From assembly GCA_964611335.1 (NCBI GenBank), contig CAZSXR010000003.1, positions 1 to 64,000 of the forward strand: a DNA stretch of 64,000 nucleotides, in the 5' to 3' direction. Position numbers and translations under genes: made by a program. The notes under the pieces were generated by a model, which saw only the letters and a list, made by a program, of their open reading frames with translations, searched no databases and had not been told where the DNA came from. This document shows positions 8,244 to 16,819 of the stretch, piece by piece. Each line of letters starts with the position of its first letter. Positions within the stretch are counted from its first letter, which is position 1. The DNA is from BOG-1112 sp964611335. GTDB taxonomy: Bacteria; Bdellovibrionota_B; Oligoflexia; Oligoflexales; Bog-1112.

Positions 8244-8816
8244 TTGAAAGATCCCACTCGAATTTTATTTTTTTCCGAATCACAAACTTTAAAAAAAATT
8301 GTTGAGTATTCTCTCGAGGAGAGCCCCTTTAAGCTTGATCAAGGTAAAAACGCACAAGTGAGGACTCAGGATTATGCACTCGTAATTTTCGATGCGAATT
8401 TATTTAATGCTCCTCACGGAAGAGAATGGGAACTCTTCATAGAAAATGCAGGCTGTCCAGTTTTAATATTGGACTCCGTCCTAGATCATAAAATCCCATT
8501 TCTTGAAAAGATCTCCAATCGCAGACTCGTTTTGAAAAAACCATTCGATAAAGAAAAACTCGTGAGACGTTTAACAAGCTTAGGGTTGAAGTTTTCAGAA
8601 GAGAGGACGGAGCGAATTAAAAAATCAGAAGAACCTTTCGATAGAACGCTAGCGAAATTGCCCGCCGATTTTGAAGAGACTTTGAAGAAAGAGGCTTATA
8701 ATTTCCTAAATGATTATTGTAAAACTCACTTTCGAAGCATAGCCGAAGAAGTGCTGACAAAGGAAATTCGTCGCCTTAGTAAGGAACATGACTTGAGTAT
8801 CGAAGAGGGATCTTAG
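8244..8816 (+). CDS. Degenerate receiver-domain protein
   Basis: 190 aa. Residues 1-115 follow the alternation of a response-regulator receiver domain: strand RILFFSES, strand ALVIFDANLF with an Asp at the phospho-acceptor place, strand CPVLILDSV, and strand LVLKKPFD with the conserved Lys. The usual acidic pair after strand 1 is replaced by Ser-Glu-Ser, so phosphorylation is doubtful. Residues 140-190 are helical (FEETLKKEAYNFLNDYCKTHFRSIAEEVLTKEIRRLSKE) and resemble C-terminal helices of gliding or polarity regulators from deltaproteobacteria. That resemblance is from memory only. The final 4 bp overlap the convergent gene at 8813. Confidence 0.6.
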   Translation: MKDPTRILFFSESQTLKKIVEYSLEESPFKLDQGKNAQVRTQDYALVIFDANLFNAPHGREWELFIENAGCPVLILDSVLDHKIPFLEKISNRRLVLKKPFDKEKLVRRLTSLGLKFSEERTERIKKSEEPFDRTLAKLPADFEETLKKEAYNFLNDYCKTHFRSIAEEVLTKEIRRLSKEHDLSIEEGS

Positions 8817-9202
8817 AGATCCAAATTCTGTGGATCATGCATTTTTTTAGCGGCAAAGAGCGTTGCAAGAGTTGCCGCTACACTTGTTGTAACGAAGGCA
8901 ATTTTTTGAGGGCATAATCCAAACTTAATGCGTCCATTGCAAGAGCATACGGCAAAAAATCCCAAAGAGCCTACTGAAATAAGGGCGTGATAAGCATTTC
9001 CTGTTTTATAATAAACGCCAGCAAAAGCCAAAGAAATAGCTAAACCTAAATTTGAAGCCGAAAGCTCAGGTATATAGGAATGAACAGAAGATTCCTCTAT
9101 CGGGTTCTCCAAACTGAGTGGAGTAGAATGCTCCTCGTGGCAAGTCGCAAAAGACTTCCAAGACATCAAACACAAAACACTTAGCAAAATGAACCGCAAC
9201 AT
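8813..9202 (-). CDS. Exported small membrane protein, unknown
   Basis: 129 aa with an N-terminal signal peptide (MLRFILLSVLCLMSWKSFA) and two or three further hydrophobic helices: LGLAISLAFAGVYY, ISVGSLGFFAVCSC and FVTTSVAATLATLFAA. A CSC pair and two more Cys are present. A GGAGCT-type ribosome site lies upstream of the ATG. The gene overlaps the neighbouring receiver-like gene tail to tail by 4 bp. The function is not recognised. Confidence 0.55.
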   Translation of the reverse strand: MLRFILLSVLCLMSWKSFATCHEEHSTPLSLENPIEESSVHSYIPELSASNLGLAISLAFAGVYYKTGNAYHALISVGSLGFFAVCSCNGRIKFGLCPQKIAFVTTSVAATLATLFAAKKMHDPQNLDL

Positions 9203-9217
9203 AAGAGCTCCTTAAAG

Positions 9218-9844
9218 TTAAGGTATAGAATGATATTGTTTAATCAAAGACACAATCATATGCACAGACTGATAATTAAAGTGTTCCCAAAAAACAACAA
9301 GATCTGCAAATGATTTTGTTGTTTCCACATGTTGAATATGCATAGGTCGTACCGTTTCACAGTATTGTTTGATAACACTTTCAACATTTCTTCCACGTTC
9401 TTGCATGTCTCTTTGAAGTCTTCTTATAAAACGTAAATCATCACCAACCTCCATAAAAATTTTAAGCTGGGTTAATTTTCGAAGTTCTTCAAACGCGAGA
9501 GTGAAAATTCCGTCGAGTATGATGGTTGACTTCGGTTCGATGAGAACGGTTTTATTTGGAACTCTAGTGTGTGATGGAAAATCATAAGTAGGTCTTTGAA
9601 TTGACTTTCCTTGTAAAAGTAAATTCACATGTTTGATGAGTAAACCTTCGTCTATGGAATTTGGATTATCGAAGTTGAAGTTGTCGCGTTGCTCTTTTGG
9701 TAAGTGAGATAGGTCGTGGTAGTAGTGATCCTGAGAAAGAATAAGAACATCGTTGGATTTAAATTCTTCTAATATCAATTTAACAATAGTACTTTTCCCA
9801 GATCCTGAACCTCCTGAGACTGCGATAAGAAAGGGTTTTTTCAT
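9218..9844 (-). CDS. udk: Uridine kinase
   Basis: Phosphorylates uridine and cytidine to UMP and CMP. 208 aa from the ATG at 9844; the frame is open for 37 more codons upstream, but those residues (KIILVCHQRIDKLFYFKK) do not belong to the family, so the inner start is preferred. The P-loop is AVSGGSGSGKST, followed by LSQDHYYHDLSHL, the lid-region Asp-containing NFDNPNSID, RPTYDFPSHTR, and RLQRDMQERGR. It is divergently oriented to the URC genes across about 160 bp, so it probably shares their regulatory region and supplies UMP to that pathway. Confidence 0.92.
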   Translation of the reverse strand: MKKPFLIAVSGGSGSGKSTIVKLILEEFKSNDVLILSQDHYYHDLSHLPKEQRDNFNFDNPNSIDEGLLIKHVNLLLQGKSIQRPTYDFPSHTRVPNKTVLIEPKSTIILDGIFTLAFEELRKLTQLKIFMEVGDDLRFIRRLQRDMQERGRNVESVIKQYCETVRPMHIQHVETTKSFADLVVFWEHFNYQSVHMIVSLIKQYHSIP

Positions 9845-10004
9845 ATAAGTTGGGTCTTTCTTGAAATAAAAAAGCTTGTCTATTCTTTGGTGACAGACAA
9901 GAATTATTTTGTACTCATAGCGAACAAACTCGATGAGATCCAGAACTAAGATCACATTCGTTGCAGGCGAGTGATAAAATCATGAAGTCTGTGGAGCTAA
10001 GTGC

Positions 10005-11267
10005 ATGATCGACAAATCGAAATCCCCTCATCCGCATCACATTGTCCTCACATCTCATCCTGGGGCGCTTGGAAACCCACCTATAAAAATCAGCTGGGGT
10101 GCCAAAACACTAAGTGAGCGAGGTCCGATCATTGCAACAACAAGCAATGCAATGCATCGTAACGCGATCGGAGCGCATTCTGGCTCCTATTCAATTTATA
10201 GAGCTTTAGCCATGGCTTCTCGAAGTTTAGACCCTGAACACATTGCAGATCTGACGAATACTGCACCTGTCGTGAATTTTGGACCATTTCCTTCATGGAT
10301 GCAGTCAAAAAAAATTATTTCACTCGATCCTTGGGGGCATCTTGTTCCTGAGTCATTCTCTAAATATTTTAAAAAAGGGTTTGATATCCGCCCTACTATT
10401 GCGATTACAAAAGCACATATACGAATTCCTGAGATTGAAGATGCTATACAAAGAGGCGCTTTACAAACGGACAGTAAAATTCTCAGTAAGTCGGGCAATG
10501 CGGTCGTTATTAAAGCGGCGGTGGAGCCAGTCTGGTATCTTCCTGCGATTGCAGAGCGTTTTGGTTGTAAGCAGGGAGAACTTCGTCGGAATCTGTTTGA
10601 ACACACAGGAGGCATGTATCCAGAATTGATAACGAGGCCTGACCTTGAAGTTTTTTTGCCTCCTATTGGAGGTATGACCGTTTATATCTTTGGTGATTAC
10701 AAAGCTCTTTCAAACCCAAATAAATCTGTAACAGCGCGAGTTCATGATGAATGCAATGGTTCCGATGTTTTTGGGTCCGATATTTGTACTTGTCGACCTT
10801 ATTTGATTCATGGAATCGAGTTGTGCATAGAAGAAGCTCAAAAAGGAGGAGTGGGAGTCATTGTTTATAATCGAAAGGAAGGGCGGGGGCTTGGAGAGGT
10901 TACGAAATTTTTGGTTTACAATGCACGTAAAAGACAAAAAGGCGGAGACGTTGCAGATAAGTATTTTGAGAGAACGGAGTGCGTTGCTGGTGTTCAAGAT
11001 ATGAGGTTCCAAGAGCTGATGCCAGATGTTTTGCATTGGTTGGGGATGAGTAAGATTGACCGTTTCGTATCCATGAGTGACATGAAATACAACGCAATTG
11101 TAAAATCGGGAATTCGTATTCACAAACGGGTTACGATTCCGTCTGAACTTATTCCCACAGATGCCCATGTTGAAATGGAAGCAAAGAAAGCAGCAGGTTA
11201 CCTTTCCAAAAAAAAACCGAGTAGGACGGAGCTAAGAAGGATAAAGGGTAGAAGTTTTCATGAGTAG
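10005..11267 (+). CDS. GTP cyclohydrolase II-like protein, URC1 type (uracil catabolism)
   Basis: 420 aa, about twice a stand-alone RibA. The C-terminal half has the GTPCH-II fold signature: zinc ligands in VHDEC (about residue 250) and DICTC (about 261-263), YNRKEGRGLG, and the DVLHWLGM-KIDRFVSMSDMK stretch near the end. The N-terminal half (HPGALGNPPIKISWGA) is typical of the URC1 homologues described from yeasts and many bacteria, which open the pyrimidine ring of a uracil nucleotide instead of GTP. The gene overlaps by 8 bp a DUF1688 (URC4) gene, the second hallmark of that pathway, which strongly favours URC1 over riboflavin synthesis. No other rib gene is nearby. Confidence 0.88.
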   Translation: MIDKSKSPHPHHIVLTSHPGALGNPPIKISWGAKTLSERGPIIATTSNAMHRNAIGAHSGSYSIYRALAMASRSLDPEHIADLTNTAPVVNFGPFPSWMQSKKIISLDPWGHLVPESFSKYFKKGFDIRPTIAITKAHIRIPEIEDAIQRGALQTDSKILSKSGNAVVIKAAVEPVWYLPAIAERFGCKQGELRRNLFEHTGGMYPELITRPDLEVFLPPIGGMTVYIFGDYKALSNPNKSVTARVHDECNGSDVFGSDICTCRPYLIHGIELCIEEAQKGGVGVIVYNRKEGRGLGEVTKFLVYNARKRQKGGDVADKYFERTECVAGVQDMRFQELMPDVLHWLGMSKIDRFVSMSDMKYNAIVKSGIRIHKRVTIPSELIPTDAHVEMEAKKAAGYLSKKKPSRTELRRIKGRSFHE

Positions 11268-12479
11268 TTCCATGGTTGTAAATTTAAATGTTACGGATTC
11301 AGCTAAAGCAATTGCTTACTTACGGAATCCACTTACAATTCGATCTCATGCTCGACAACTTCGAAAACGTTTGGAAGAAGGTGGGTCGGAGTATTTTTAT
11401 TATCATCCTGAAAGATGGGGGGATTTGTGTGACCTTGTATGTAAAGTTTGTTTGCAAAACTATCCAGATCTAGAAATCCCATTTCACAGTCGATGGCGTC
11501 ATTTTAATATTGGGAATGTAGATAGGCTAAAAATTCTGTCCGACCAGCTTAACAACAGATCCAATATAGAGAGAGCGCGAGTTCAAATCGAACTTGTGAT
11601 TATCTCCGTCCTACTTGATGCAGGAGCAGGCTTTAGATGGAAGTATTATGATGCATTGGGAAAGCAGACCTACACTCGTTCCGAGGGTCTTGCTCTCGCA
11701 AGTTTGTATTTATATTGGGACGGAGCTCTGTCTAATGAACCGTCGAAAGAAAAATTTGCAGTGCATGGGGCAAGGCTAAGAGATCTCCGTCCTACTGAAT
11801 TGTCTAAAACTTTTCAAGTTAGTGAAGCAAATCCGCTTGAGGGAATTGAAGGTCGTTGTTCTTTGTTAACTAAACTTGGAGAAACTATAGAGTCCCGGTC
11901 AGATCTATTTCCTCGTGGAAGGCTTGGAGATTTTTTTGATGTCCTACTTCAAAAAGCGGAAGGAAAGGAACGGAGGATTTCAGCTGAAACTGTTTTATCC
12001 ACAGTTATTGATGCTTTTCAAGATATTTGGCCAAGCAGACTATTCATAGGCGCATCCAAACTAGGTGATGTAGGAAGACATTCACACATTAAAGGTCTTT
12101 ATGGATGTAATGGTCTTGCTCCGTTCCACAAACTTTCTCAATGGCTTTCTTATTCTCTGATAGAGCCTCTTCAGGAAGCGGGGATGGAGGTTTTAAACTT
12201 AGATAACTTGACTGGTTTGCCTGAGTATAGGAACGGTGGTTTGTTTTTGGACGGAGCTCTTCTCTCTTTAAAAGATCCAAAACAAGCAGAACTACTACAT
12301 GATCCCCATGGAGAGTTAATTACAGAGTGGCGTGCATTAACATTATGTTTTTTGGATGAGCTAGCGGTTCTGGTTCGTAAACAACTTAAAGCTCCGCATT
12401 TAACTTTAGCTTCTATTTTGCAAGGAGGGACTTGGTATGCTGGGAGGCAACTTGCTTTTAAGTTTCGAAAGGACGGAGC
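11224..12479. repeat. Cluster of GGACGGAG motifs in the URC genes
   Basis: Nonamer GGACGGAGC starts at 11224, 11718, 12249 and 12471. The octamer followed by A is on the minus strand at 11603-11611 and 11784-11792, both extended to GTAGGACGGAGA. Sense copies encode WDGALS, LDGALL and KDGAP; antisense copies encode SVLL and LRPT. The same DNA word is therefore read in different frames and orientations. Confidence 0.9.
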
Positions 12480-12519
12480 TCCCCCATTGCAGTTTCTCAG
12501 TGACGGGACTATTTTTTAA
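11260..12519 (+). CDS. DUF1688 family protein, URC4 type (uracil catabolism)
   Basis: 419 aa, full length for DUF1688. Recognisable segments are YLRNPLTIRSHARQL, RWRHFNIG, ERARVQIELVIISVLLDAGAGFRWKY, YTRSEGLALASLYLY, HIKGLYGCNGLAPFHKLSQWLSYSL, LTGLPEYRNGGLFLD and the end LQFLSDGTIF. In yeast and in bacterial clusters URC4 acts after the GTPCH-II-like URC1 in breaking down uracil; its exact reaction is poorly defined. It is translationally coupled to the upstream gene by an 8-bp overlap and overlaps glpQ tail to tail by 4 bp. Five copies of the GGACGGAG motif lie within the gene, some coding Asp-Gly-Ala. Confidence 0.92.
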   Translation: MSSSMVVNLNVTDSAKAIAYLRNPLTIRSHARQLRKRLEEGGSEYFYYHPERWGDLCDLVCKVCLQNYPDLEIPFHSRWRHFNIGNVDRLKILSDQLNNRSNIERARVQIELVIISVLLDAGAGFRWKYYDALGKQTYTRSEGLALASLYLYWDGALSNEPSKEKFAVHGARLRDLRPTELSKTFQVSEANPLEGIEGRCSLLTKLGETIESRSDLFPRGRLGDFFDVLLQKAEGKERRISAETVLSTVIDAFQDIWPSRLFIGASKLGDVGRHSHIKGLYGCNGLAPFHKLSQWLSYSLIEPLQEAGMEVLNLDNLTGLPEYRNGGLFLDGALLSLKDPKQAELLHDPHGELITEWRALTLCFLDELAVLVRKQLKAPHLTLASILQGGTWYAGRQLAFKFRKDGAPPLQFLSDGTIF

Positions 12520-13499
12520 AGTCGATGAGAATGCAAAAATGCGACAACTTTATCGGTAAAATCTGAAAATACTCCATCCACTTTCTCTTCGATGAATATC
12601 TTTTTCAAAAATGTATTAAGAGAGTTTGCGTAGGCCGGTAGTTGATCTTGCCGTACAGTATATGCATGGACCAACAATTTATATTTATGTGCAATTTGAA
12701 CCAGGCCAGTGCTCTTTCCGTCTTTTTGGAAAATATGAGTTAGTGAAGGGCCTATCCCGTTGCTGTATTTTGAGATTCTCTCAATTTGATTTTCCAAATT
12801 ACTTTTATTTTGTAAATCGAGATCTCCATCTTCAATAAGAAGTATACGAGGATATTTCGAATGGAACTCTGACTGGAACCTTTGTAAGGTTTCTGCATGG
12901 AAGCATTGCCAATATAGTGGAGCAGATCCGAGAGGTGTCTCATAACTTTTGACAAGTTTTTCGACGATTTTAGCAATATCTTTTTCATGCTTTAAATGAA
13001 AGAGGGGTTCCTTGATTTCTGGATAAAGTCCGACATTAGCTCCGGTGCTATGATTCAATCCAATCAATAGTTCAATAAATTCAGTGAGTGTTGGAATTTC
13101 AAAATGAGATAGATTTAAAGGAAAGCGTTTAGGGAAAACTTGCTTTCCAGAAGATAGTTCAATTCGTTCATGAACACGCAACTGCTTAATTTCTGCTAAT
13201 GTCAAATCAATGGCGTAATAACGCCCATCGTCACGAATTTTATTGGGAAAAATTTTAGCAACATTCGTGGTGTCGTCGAGTTGAATGTCATGCAAAACTA
13301 TGGGGACATTATCTTTAGTTAACACTACGTCAGGTTCTAAAAAATCTGCTCCTAATCCATAGGCCATTGCAGCTCCAACCAAGGTGTGTTCGGGAATGTA
13401 GCCTGAAGCTCCTCTGTGAGCTATAACTATAGGTGAAGATCCGACTCTTGGATGAAATGCAAGATTTCCCATAAGCAAAACTCCCAATAAAGAAGTCAC
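12516..13499 (-). CDS. glpQ: Glycerophosphodiester phosphodiesterase, periplasmic
   Basis: Hydrolyses glycerophosphodiesters to glycerol-3-phosphate and alcohol. 327 aa with a hydrophobic N-terminus (SLLGVLLMGNLAFHP) consistent with export, then the GDPD signature VIAHRGASGYIPEHT, metal-binding ADFLEPDVVLTKDNVPIVLHD, PEIKEP, and the C-terminal KLLVHAYTVR and DGVFSDF. The length and long inserts are like the periplasmic E. coli GlpQ, not cytoplasmic UgpQ. It is convergent with the URC unit (4-bp overlap) and divergent from tdh. Confidence 0.92.
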   Translation of the reverse strand: MTSLLGVLLMGNLAFHPRVGSSPIVIAHRGASGYIPEHTLVGAAMAYGLGADFLEPDVVLTKDNVPIVLHDIQLDDTTNVAKIFPNKIRDDGRYYAIDLTLAEIKQLRVHERIELSSGKQVFPKRFPLNLSHFEIPTLTEFIELLIGLNHSTGANVGLYPEIKEPLFHLKHEKDIAKIVEKLVKSYETPLGSAPLYWQCFHAETLQRFQSEFHSKYPRILLIEDGDLDLQNKSNLENQIERISKYSNGIGPSLTHIFQKDGKSTGLVQIAHKYKLLVHAYTVRQDQLPAYANSLNTFLKKIFIEEKVDGVFSDFTDKVVAFLHSHRL

Positions 13500-13629
13500 A
13501 ATATATATCCTATGAATAATTGGCTTTTATTAGATTAGCACTGATGTCATGGAGACGCAGGCCTCTTTTCTAATTTTTAACAAAAATGTTTCATACTCCT
13601 TCCTAATCTGAAAGCAGTGGGGGGATTTG

Positions 13630-14661
13630 ATGAAAGCTCTTGTTAAAAAAGAAGCGAGCCAAGGGTTGTCGCTAGTTGAAGAACCAATTCCTGAACCTCG
13701 GGAAGATGAGGTCCTTATAAGAGTTAAAAAAGCTTCGATATGTGGAACTGATTTACATATTTATAAATGGGACCTGTGGGCGCAGCAATTTGTAAAAATG
13801 CCGGTCATTGTTGGTCATGAATTTGTTGGATTTATCGCAGAACTTGGAAAAAATGTGAAGGGGCTCAAAGTCGGAGATAGGGTTTCGGGTGAGGGGCACT
13901 TGACCTGTGGTTATTGTAGAAACTGCAGGGCAGGACGGAGACACCTATGTAGACATACAATAGGAATCGGCTCTCAAAGAAATGGCTGTTTTGCTGAGTA
14001 CTTAACTTTGCCTGCAACGAACGTATTTAAAGTCCCAGTTTCTATTTCGGACGATGTTGCAAGTATTTTTGATCCTCTTGGGAATGCCGTTCATACAACA
14101 CTTTCTTTTGACCTTGTTGGAGAAGATGTTCTCATTACAGGAGCGGGACCGATCGGAGCAATGGCAACAGCTATCGCAAAAAAAGTTGGAGCGCGACATG
14201 TTGTTATTACCGATATTAACGAATATAGATTGAATCTTGCTAAAGAAATGGGTGCGACTCGGGTCGTGAATGTCGCTAAAGAATCTTTGCAAGAAGTTAT
14301 GCAGGAACTCTCAATGCAAGAAGGTTTTGATATAGGGCTTGAGATGTCTGGAAATCGTGAAGCTTTTGAGTCCATGTTAGGAACTATGAATCATGGGGCT
14401 AACGTTGCGATTCTCGGAATTTTTCCTGAGAAATTTGTTCCGATAAATTGGGATCAAGTAATTTTCAAAGGACTCACTTTGAAAGGAATATATGGAAGAG
14501 AAATGTTTGAGACTTGGTATAAAATGTCAAGCCTTCTTCAAAGTGGATTAAATGTGGATAAAATTATAACTCACCGACTTCATTATTCGGAATATGAGAA
14601 AGCTTTTGAAATTCTTCAGAAAGGTATGGCATCAAAAATTGTTTTAGATTGGAAAGATTAA
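13630..14661 (+). CDS. tdh: L-threonine 3-dehydrogenase
   Basis: Zinc- and NAD-dependent oxidation of L-threonine to 2-amino-3-ketobutyrate. 343 aa from the ATG at 13630, behind a strong GGGGGGA ribosome site; a TTG just before it is also possible. Visible features are the catalytic zinc ligands Cys38 (SICGTDLHIY) and VGHE (His63), the structural zinc cluster CGYCRNCRAGRRHLC, IFDPLGNAVHTTLSFDLVGEDVLITGAGPIG with the Rossmann loop, and VVITDINEYRLNLAKEMGA. These are the same blocks as E. coli Tdh. The partner ligase Kbl is not adjacent. Confidence 0.96.
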   Translation: MKALVKKEASQGLSLVEEPIPEPREDEVLIRVKKASICGTDLHIYKWDLWAQQFVKMPVIVGHEFVGFIAELGKNVKGLKVGDRVSGEGHLTCGYCRNCRAGRRHLCRHTIGIGSQRNGCFAEYLTLPATNVFKVPVSISDDVASIFDPLGNAVHTTLSFDLVGEDVLITGAGPIGAMATAIAKKVGARHVVITDINEYRLNLAKEMGATRVVNVAKESLQEVMQELSMQEGFDIGLEMSGNREAFESMLGTMNHGANVAILGIFPEKFVPINWDQVIFKGLTLKGIYGREMFETWYKMSSLLQSGLNVDKIITHRLHYSEYEKAFEILQKGMASKIVLDWKD

Positions 14662-14796
14662 TTTTTGAAATATGAGATTTTTATGAGAAGAAATTGTTAA
14701 CAAGTTCGCGATTTAAAAAAACTGTTACAATTCCAAAAAACATTGTATCAGTTTTGTTTGATAACCTCAGTTCTATCTTGTTGAAGGAGATGCTAG

Positions 14797-15237
14797 ATGC
14801 TTAGAAAGTTTTTTTTAAGTTCAAGTCTTTTGTTTTTGACAAACTCTGTTCTTGCATCAGATGAGCATGGGAAAATGCATCAGGAAGATATCCTTAACTG
14901 GCATGTTCAATTTAACCTTGAGAAAGCTCCAAAGGATACGGAATTCCAGTTTATGGATGAAAACACCCTGATGACGGTTCTTGATCTTGAAAAGATAGAT
15001 AAAGATAGTATCTTTATTGAGAAAACGACAGAAGATCACACAACTGTTTTATTTCGAAACAAAAAGACTGAAGACATTCCTGAACCAGAAATTTTTGGAA
15101 TAACTTTCGAAGCTCCTTACGTTGAACAGCGTTTCGATCAAGAAGGAAATAAGCTTATTCTTTCGACCATTCAAGATGTTGAATCAACTTCAAAAGAAGA
15201 CTCTCTCATTGAGATTCCTTCGTTTCAAGATTTATAA
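14797..15237 (+). CDS. Secreted acidic protein, unknown
   Basis: 146 aa with a signal peptide (MLRKFFLSSSLLFLTNSVLA) and an acidic, Cys-free mature part rich in Glu, Asp and Thr, such as LMTVLDLEKIDKDSIFIEKTTEDHTTVLFRNKKTEDIPEPE. A GAAGGAGA ribosome site lies 7 bases before the ATG. It overlaps birA tail to tail by 13 bp. No family is recognised. Confidence 0.6.
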   Translation: MLRKFFLSSSLLFLTNSVLASDEHGKMHQEDILNWHVQFNLEKAPKDTEFQFMDENTLMTVLDLEKIDKDSIFIEKTTEDHTTVLFRNKKTEDIPEPEIFGITFEAPYVEQRFDQEGNKLILSTIQDVESTSKEDSLIEIPSFQDL

Positions 15238-15941
15238 ATCCATTGAAGAGAATGCTGAGCACTAATGAGTTCAACGGTTTGTCCGGAGCTTAAATTTCGA
15301 AGTATAAGATGCCCTTCTTGACTGAATCCTTCATTGGTAAATACGGAATTTGAATCCTTTCGGTCTTTCCACAATTCACCTTTGGGGAGATGGAGTTTTT
15401 CGTATTCTAAGAGAATTTCTTCAGATGATTGATGCGGGTAATTTTCCCAAAAATCGAGAAGAGAGATTACGAGTTCTTGGATGCTTTGTTTTTCCCGGAG
15501 CAGATTTTTTACAAAGATCGCCGGATATTCTGTCCGTTCTGGTGCATGTTCTATATTGATCCCAATTCCTACGGTTATTTTTGAGTAACTCGCATTTTCT
15601 TGCCAAGCAGCTTCACACAAAATTCCTGCACATTTTTTTCGGTCGATCAAAATATCATTTGGCCATTTGATGGTCGGTGATTTCACCAATTGTGTTTGGA
15701 GCCATTTTGTAACAATGCATGCTGAACGGAGTGGGAATAAAGGAAGTTCTTTTCGAAGAATTTTTGCTCCGATGGACAAGTATATATTGCCGGGAGTGCT
15801 CTCCCATGATCGATCGCGTTGACCGCGACCAGCTGTTTGTTGGGTTGCTGTCACTGCAAAAGGAGTGGGTGTGTTGAGTGCGTGTAGTTTTAAAACTTCA
15901 TTTGAAGTAGAGTCAATAATCTCATGGTGAAAAGTTAACAT
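15225..15941 (-). CDS. birA: Biotin--[acetyl-CoA-carboxylase] ligase, catalytic type without HTH
   Basis: Activates biotin with ATP and attaches it to AccB. The 238 aa consists of the ligase catalytic and SH3-like C-terminal domains only; the DNA-binding domain of E. coli BirA is absent, so there is no evidence that it represses biotin genes. Key blocks are the substrate-binding STSNEV, QTAGRGQRDRSWES (residues 35-48), LKSPT-like KWPNDILIDRKKCAGIL, and GIGINIEH. The start overlaps the end of nadC by 7 bp, so birA is the last gene of the ggt-nadC-birA operon. Confidence 0.95.
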   Translation of the reverse strand: MLTFHHEIIDSTSNEVLKLHALNTPTPFAVTATQQTAGRGQRDRSWESTPGNIYLSIGAKILRKELPLFPLRSACIVTKWLQTQLVKSPTIKWPNDILIDRKKCAGILCEAAWQENASYSKITVGIGINIEHAPERTEYPAIFVKNLLREKQSIQELVISLLDFWENYPHQSSEEILLEYEKLHLPKGELWKDRKDSNSVFTNEGFSQEGHLILRNLSSGQTVELISAQHSLQWIYKS

Positions 15942-16819
15942 GTTTTTTTCCTACTAAAATTTGTTCCGTCTAATTTGAAGTCAAGTTTTAAATCAGCCCA
16001 TTCAGCTAAATAAACGAGCGAATCAGAAGAGATAAAGTCTACTCCCGTTGCTGCTATATCAGAAATATTCTGTAAAGTTATAGAACCTGAGGCTTCAGTC
16101 AAAACGCGTCCTCGGACGGAGCGGACAGCTAAAGTGATTTCAGACAGGGACATGTCTTTGAGAATGATGAGATCTGCTCCTGCATCGATAGCTTCATGCA
16201 CTTCATCTAAAGTTCTTGTTTCAACTTCAATTTTGAGGGTTGGAGCTAAACTTTCAAGAAGCCGATTAACAGCTTGAGTGATGCTTCCTGCAGCGCGTAT
16301 GTGAGCTGTTTTTACGAGGACTCCATCAGTGAGGCATAGGCGGTGCTTACGAGCTCCTCCAATACTTGTTGCGGCAGTTTCTAAAATTCGTAAGCCAGGA
16401 GTATTTTTACGAGTGTCGAGCAGCTGAACATTGAAAGGTTTAAGCTTTAGGAGAAACAGATGAGTTGTGTATGAGAGGCCACACATTTTTGCTAAAAAAT
16501 TAATAGCGATTTGTTCTGCTTTCAAGATGGAAGAAGCTTCACCGCGAATGGACATGATTTGGGTTTGAGGAGGGAGAAGAGATCCATTTGCTTTAGGGAT
16601 TTGAATATCCAAAGTGGAATCAACATGACGAAATACGGCCTGAGCAAGTTCGACGCCTGAAAGCAAAGTCTCATTTTTTGTAATAATTTCAGCTTCAGCT
16701 CTGGTTCCTTTTGAAATGCAGAGGTCGGTCGTCCAATCACCATTCCCCCAATGTTCTTCTAGAGCGCGATGAATAATGGGTTCGACTAATAATTCGTTAA
16801 GCTCTTCTCGTTCTCTCAT
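15935..16819 (-). CDS. nadC: Nicotinate-nucleotide diphosphorylase (carboxylating)
   Basis: Converts quinolinate and PRPP to nicotinate mononucleotide in NAD synthesis. 294 aa, normal length. Visible blocks are HWGNGDWTTDLCI, AEQIAINFLAKMCGLSY, LLDTRKNTPGLRILE, GGARKHRLCLTDGVLVKTAHIR, and the C-terminal barrel parts KIEVETRTLDE, DLIILKDMS and EASGSITLQNI. It sits between ggt and birA with 4- and 7-bp overlaps. A GGACGGAGC copy lies inside it in antisense at 16114. Confidence 0.96.
   Translation of the reverse strand: MREREELNELLVEPIIHRALEEHWGNGDWTTDLCISKGTRAEAEIITKNETLLSGVELAQAVFRHVDSTLDIQIPKANGSLLPPQTQIMSIRGEASSILKAEQIAINFLAKMCGLSYTTHLFLLKLKPFNVQLLDTRKNTPGLRILETAATSIGGARKHRLCLTDGVLVKTAHIRAAGSITQAVNRLLESLAPTLKIEVETRTLDEVHEAIDAGADLIILKDMSLSEITLAVRSVRGRVLTEASGSITLQNISDIAATGVDFISSDSLVYLAEWADLKLDFKLDGTNFSRKKTC

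Larger units (their letters stand above)
7015..8613. repeat. Cluster of GGACGGAGC motifs (glnII 3' flank to the receiver-like gene)
   Basis: Full GGACGGAGC copies start at 7015, 7851, 7872 and 8605. Octamer copies with another last base lie at 7977 (GGACGGAGT) and 8473 (minus strand). Three of these are extended on the left as GTAGGACGGAG or ATAGGACGGAG. The 7851 and 7872 copies are 21 bp apart, directly upstream of the gene starting at 7885. Confidence 0.9.

Noticed and set aside
10005..11267. First URC gene as riboflavin RibA
   Set aside because: The protein is twice RibA length, has a URC1-like N-terminal half, and is coupled to DUF1688 rather than to rib genes.
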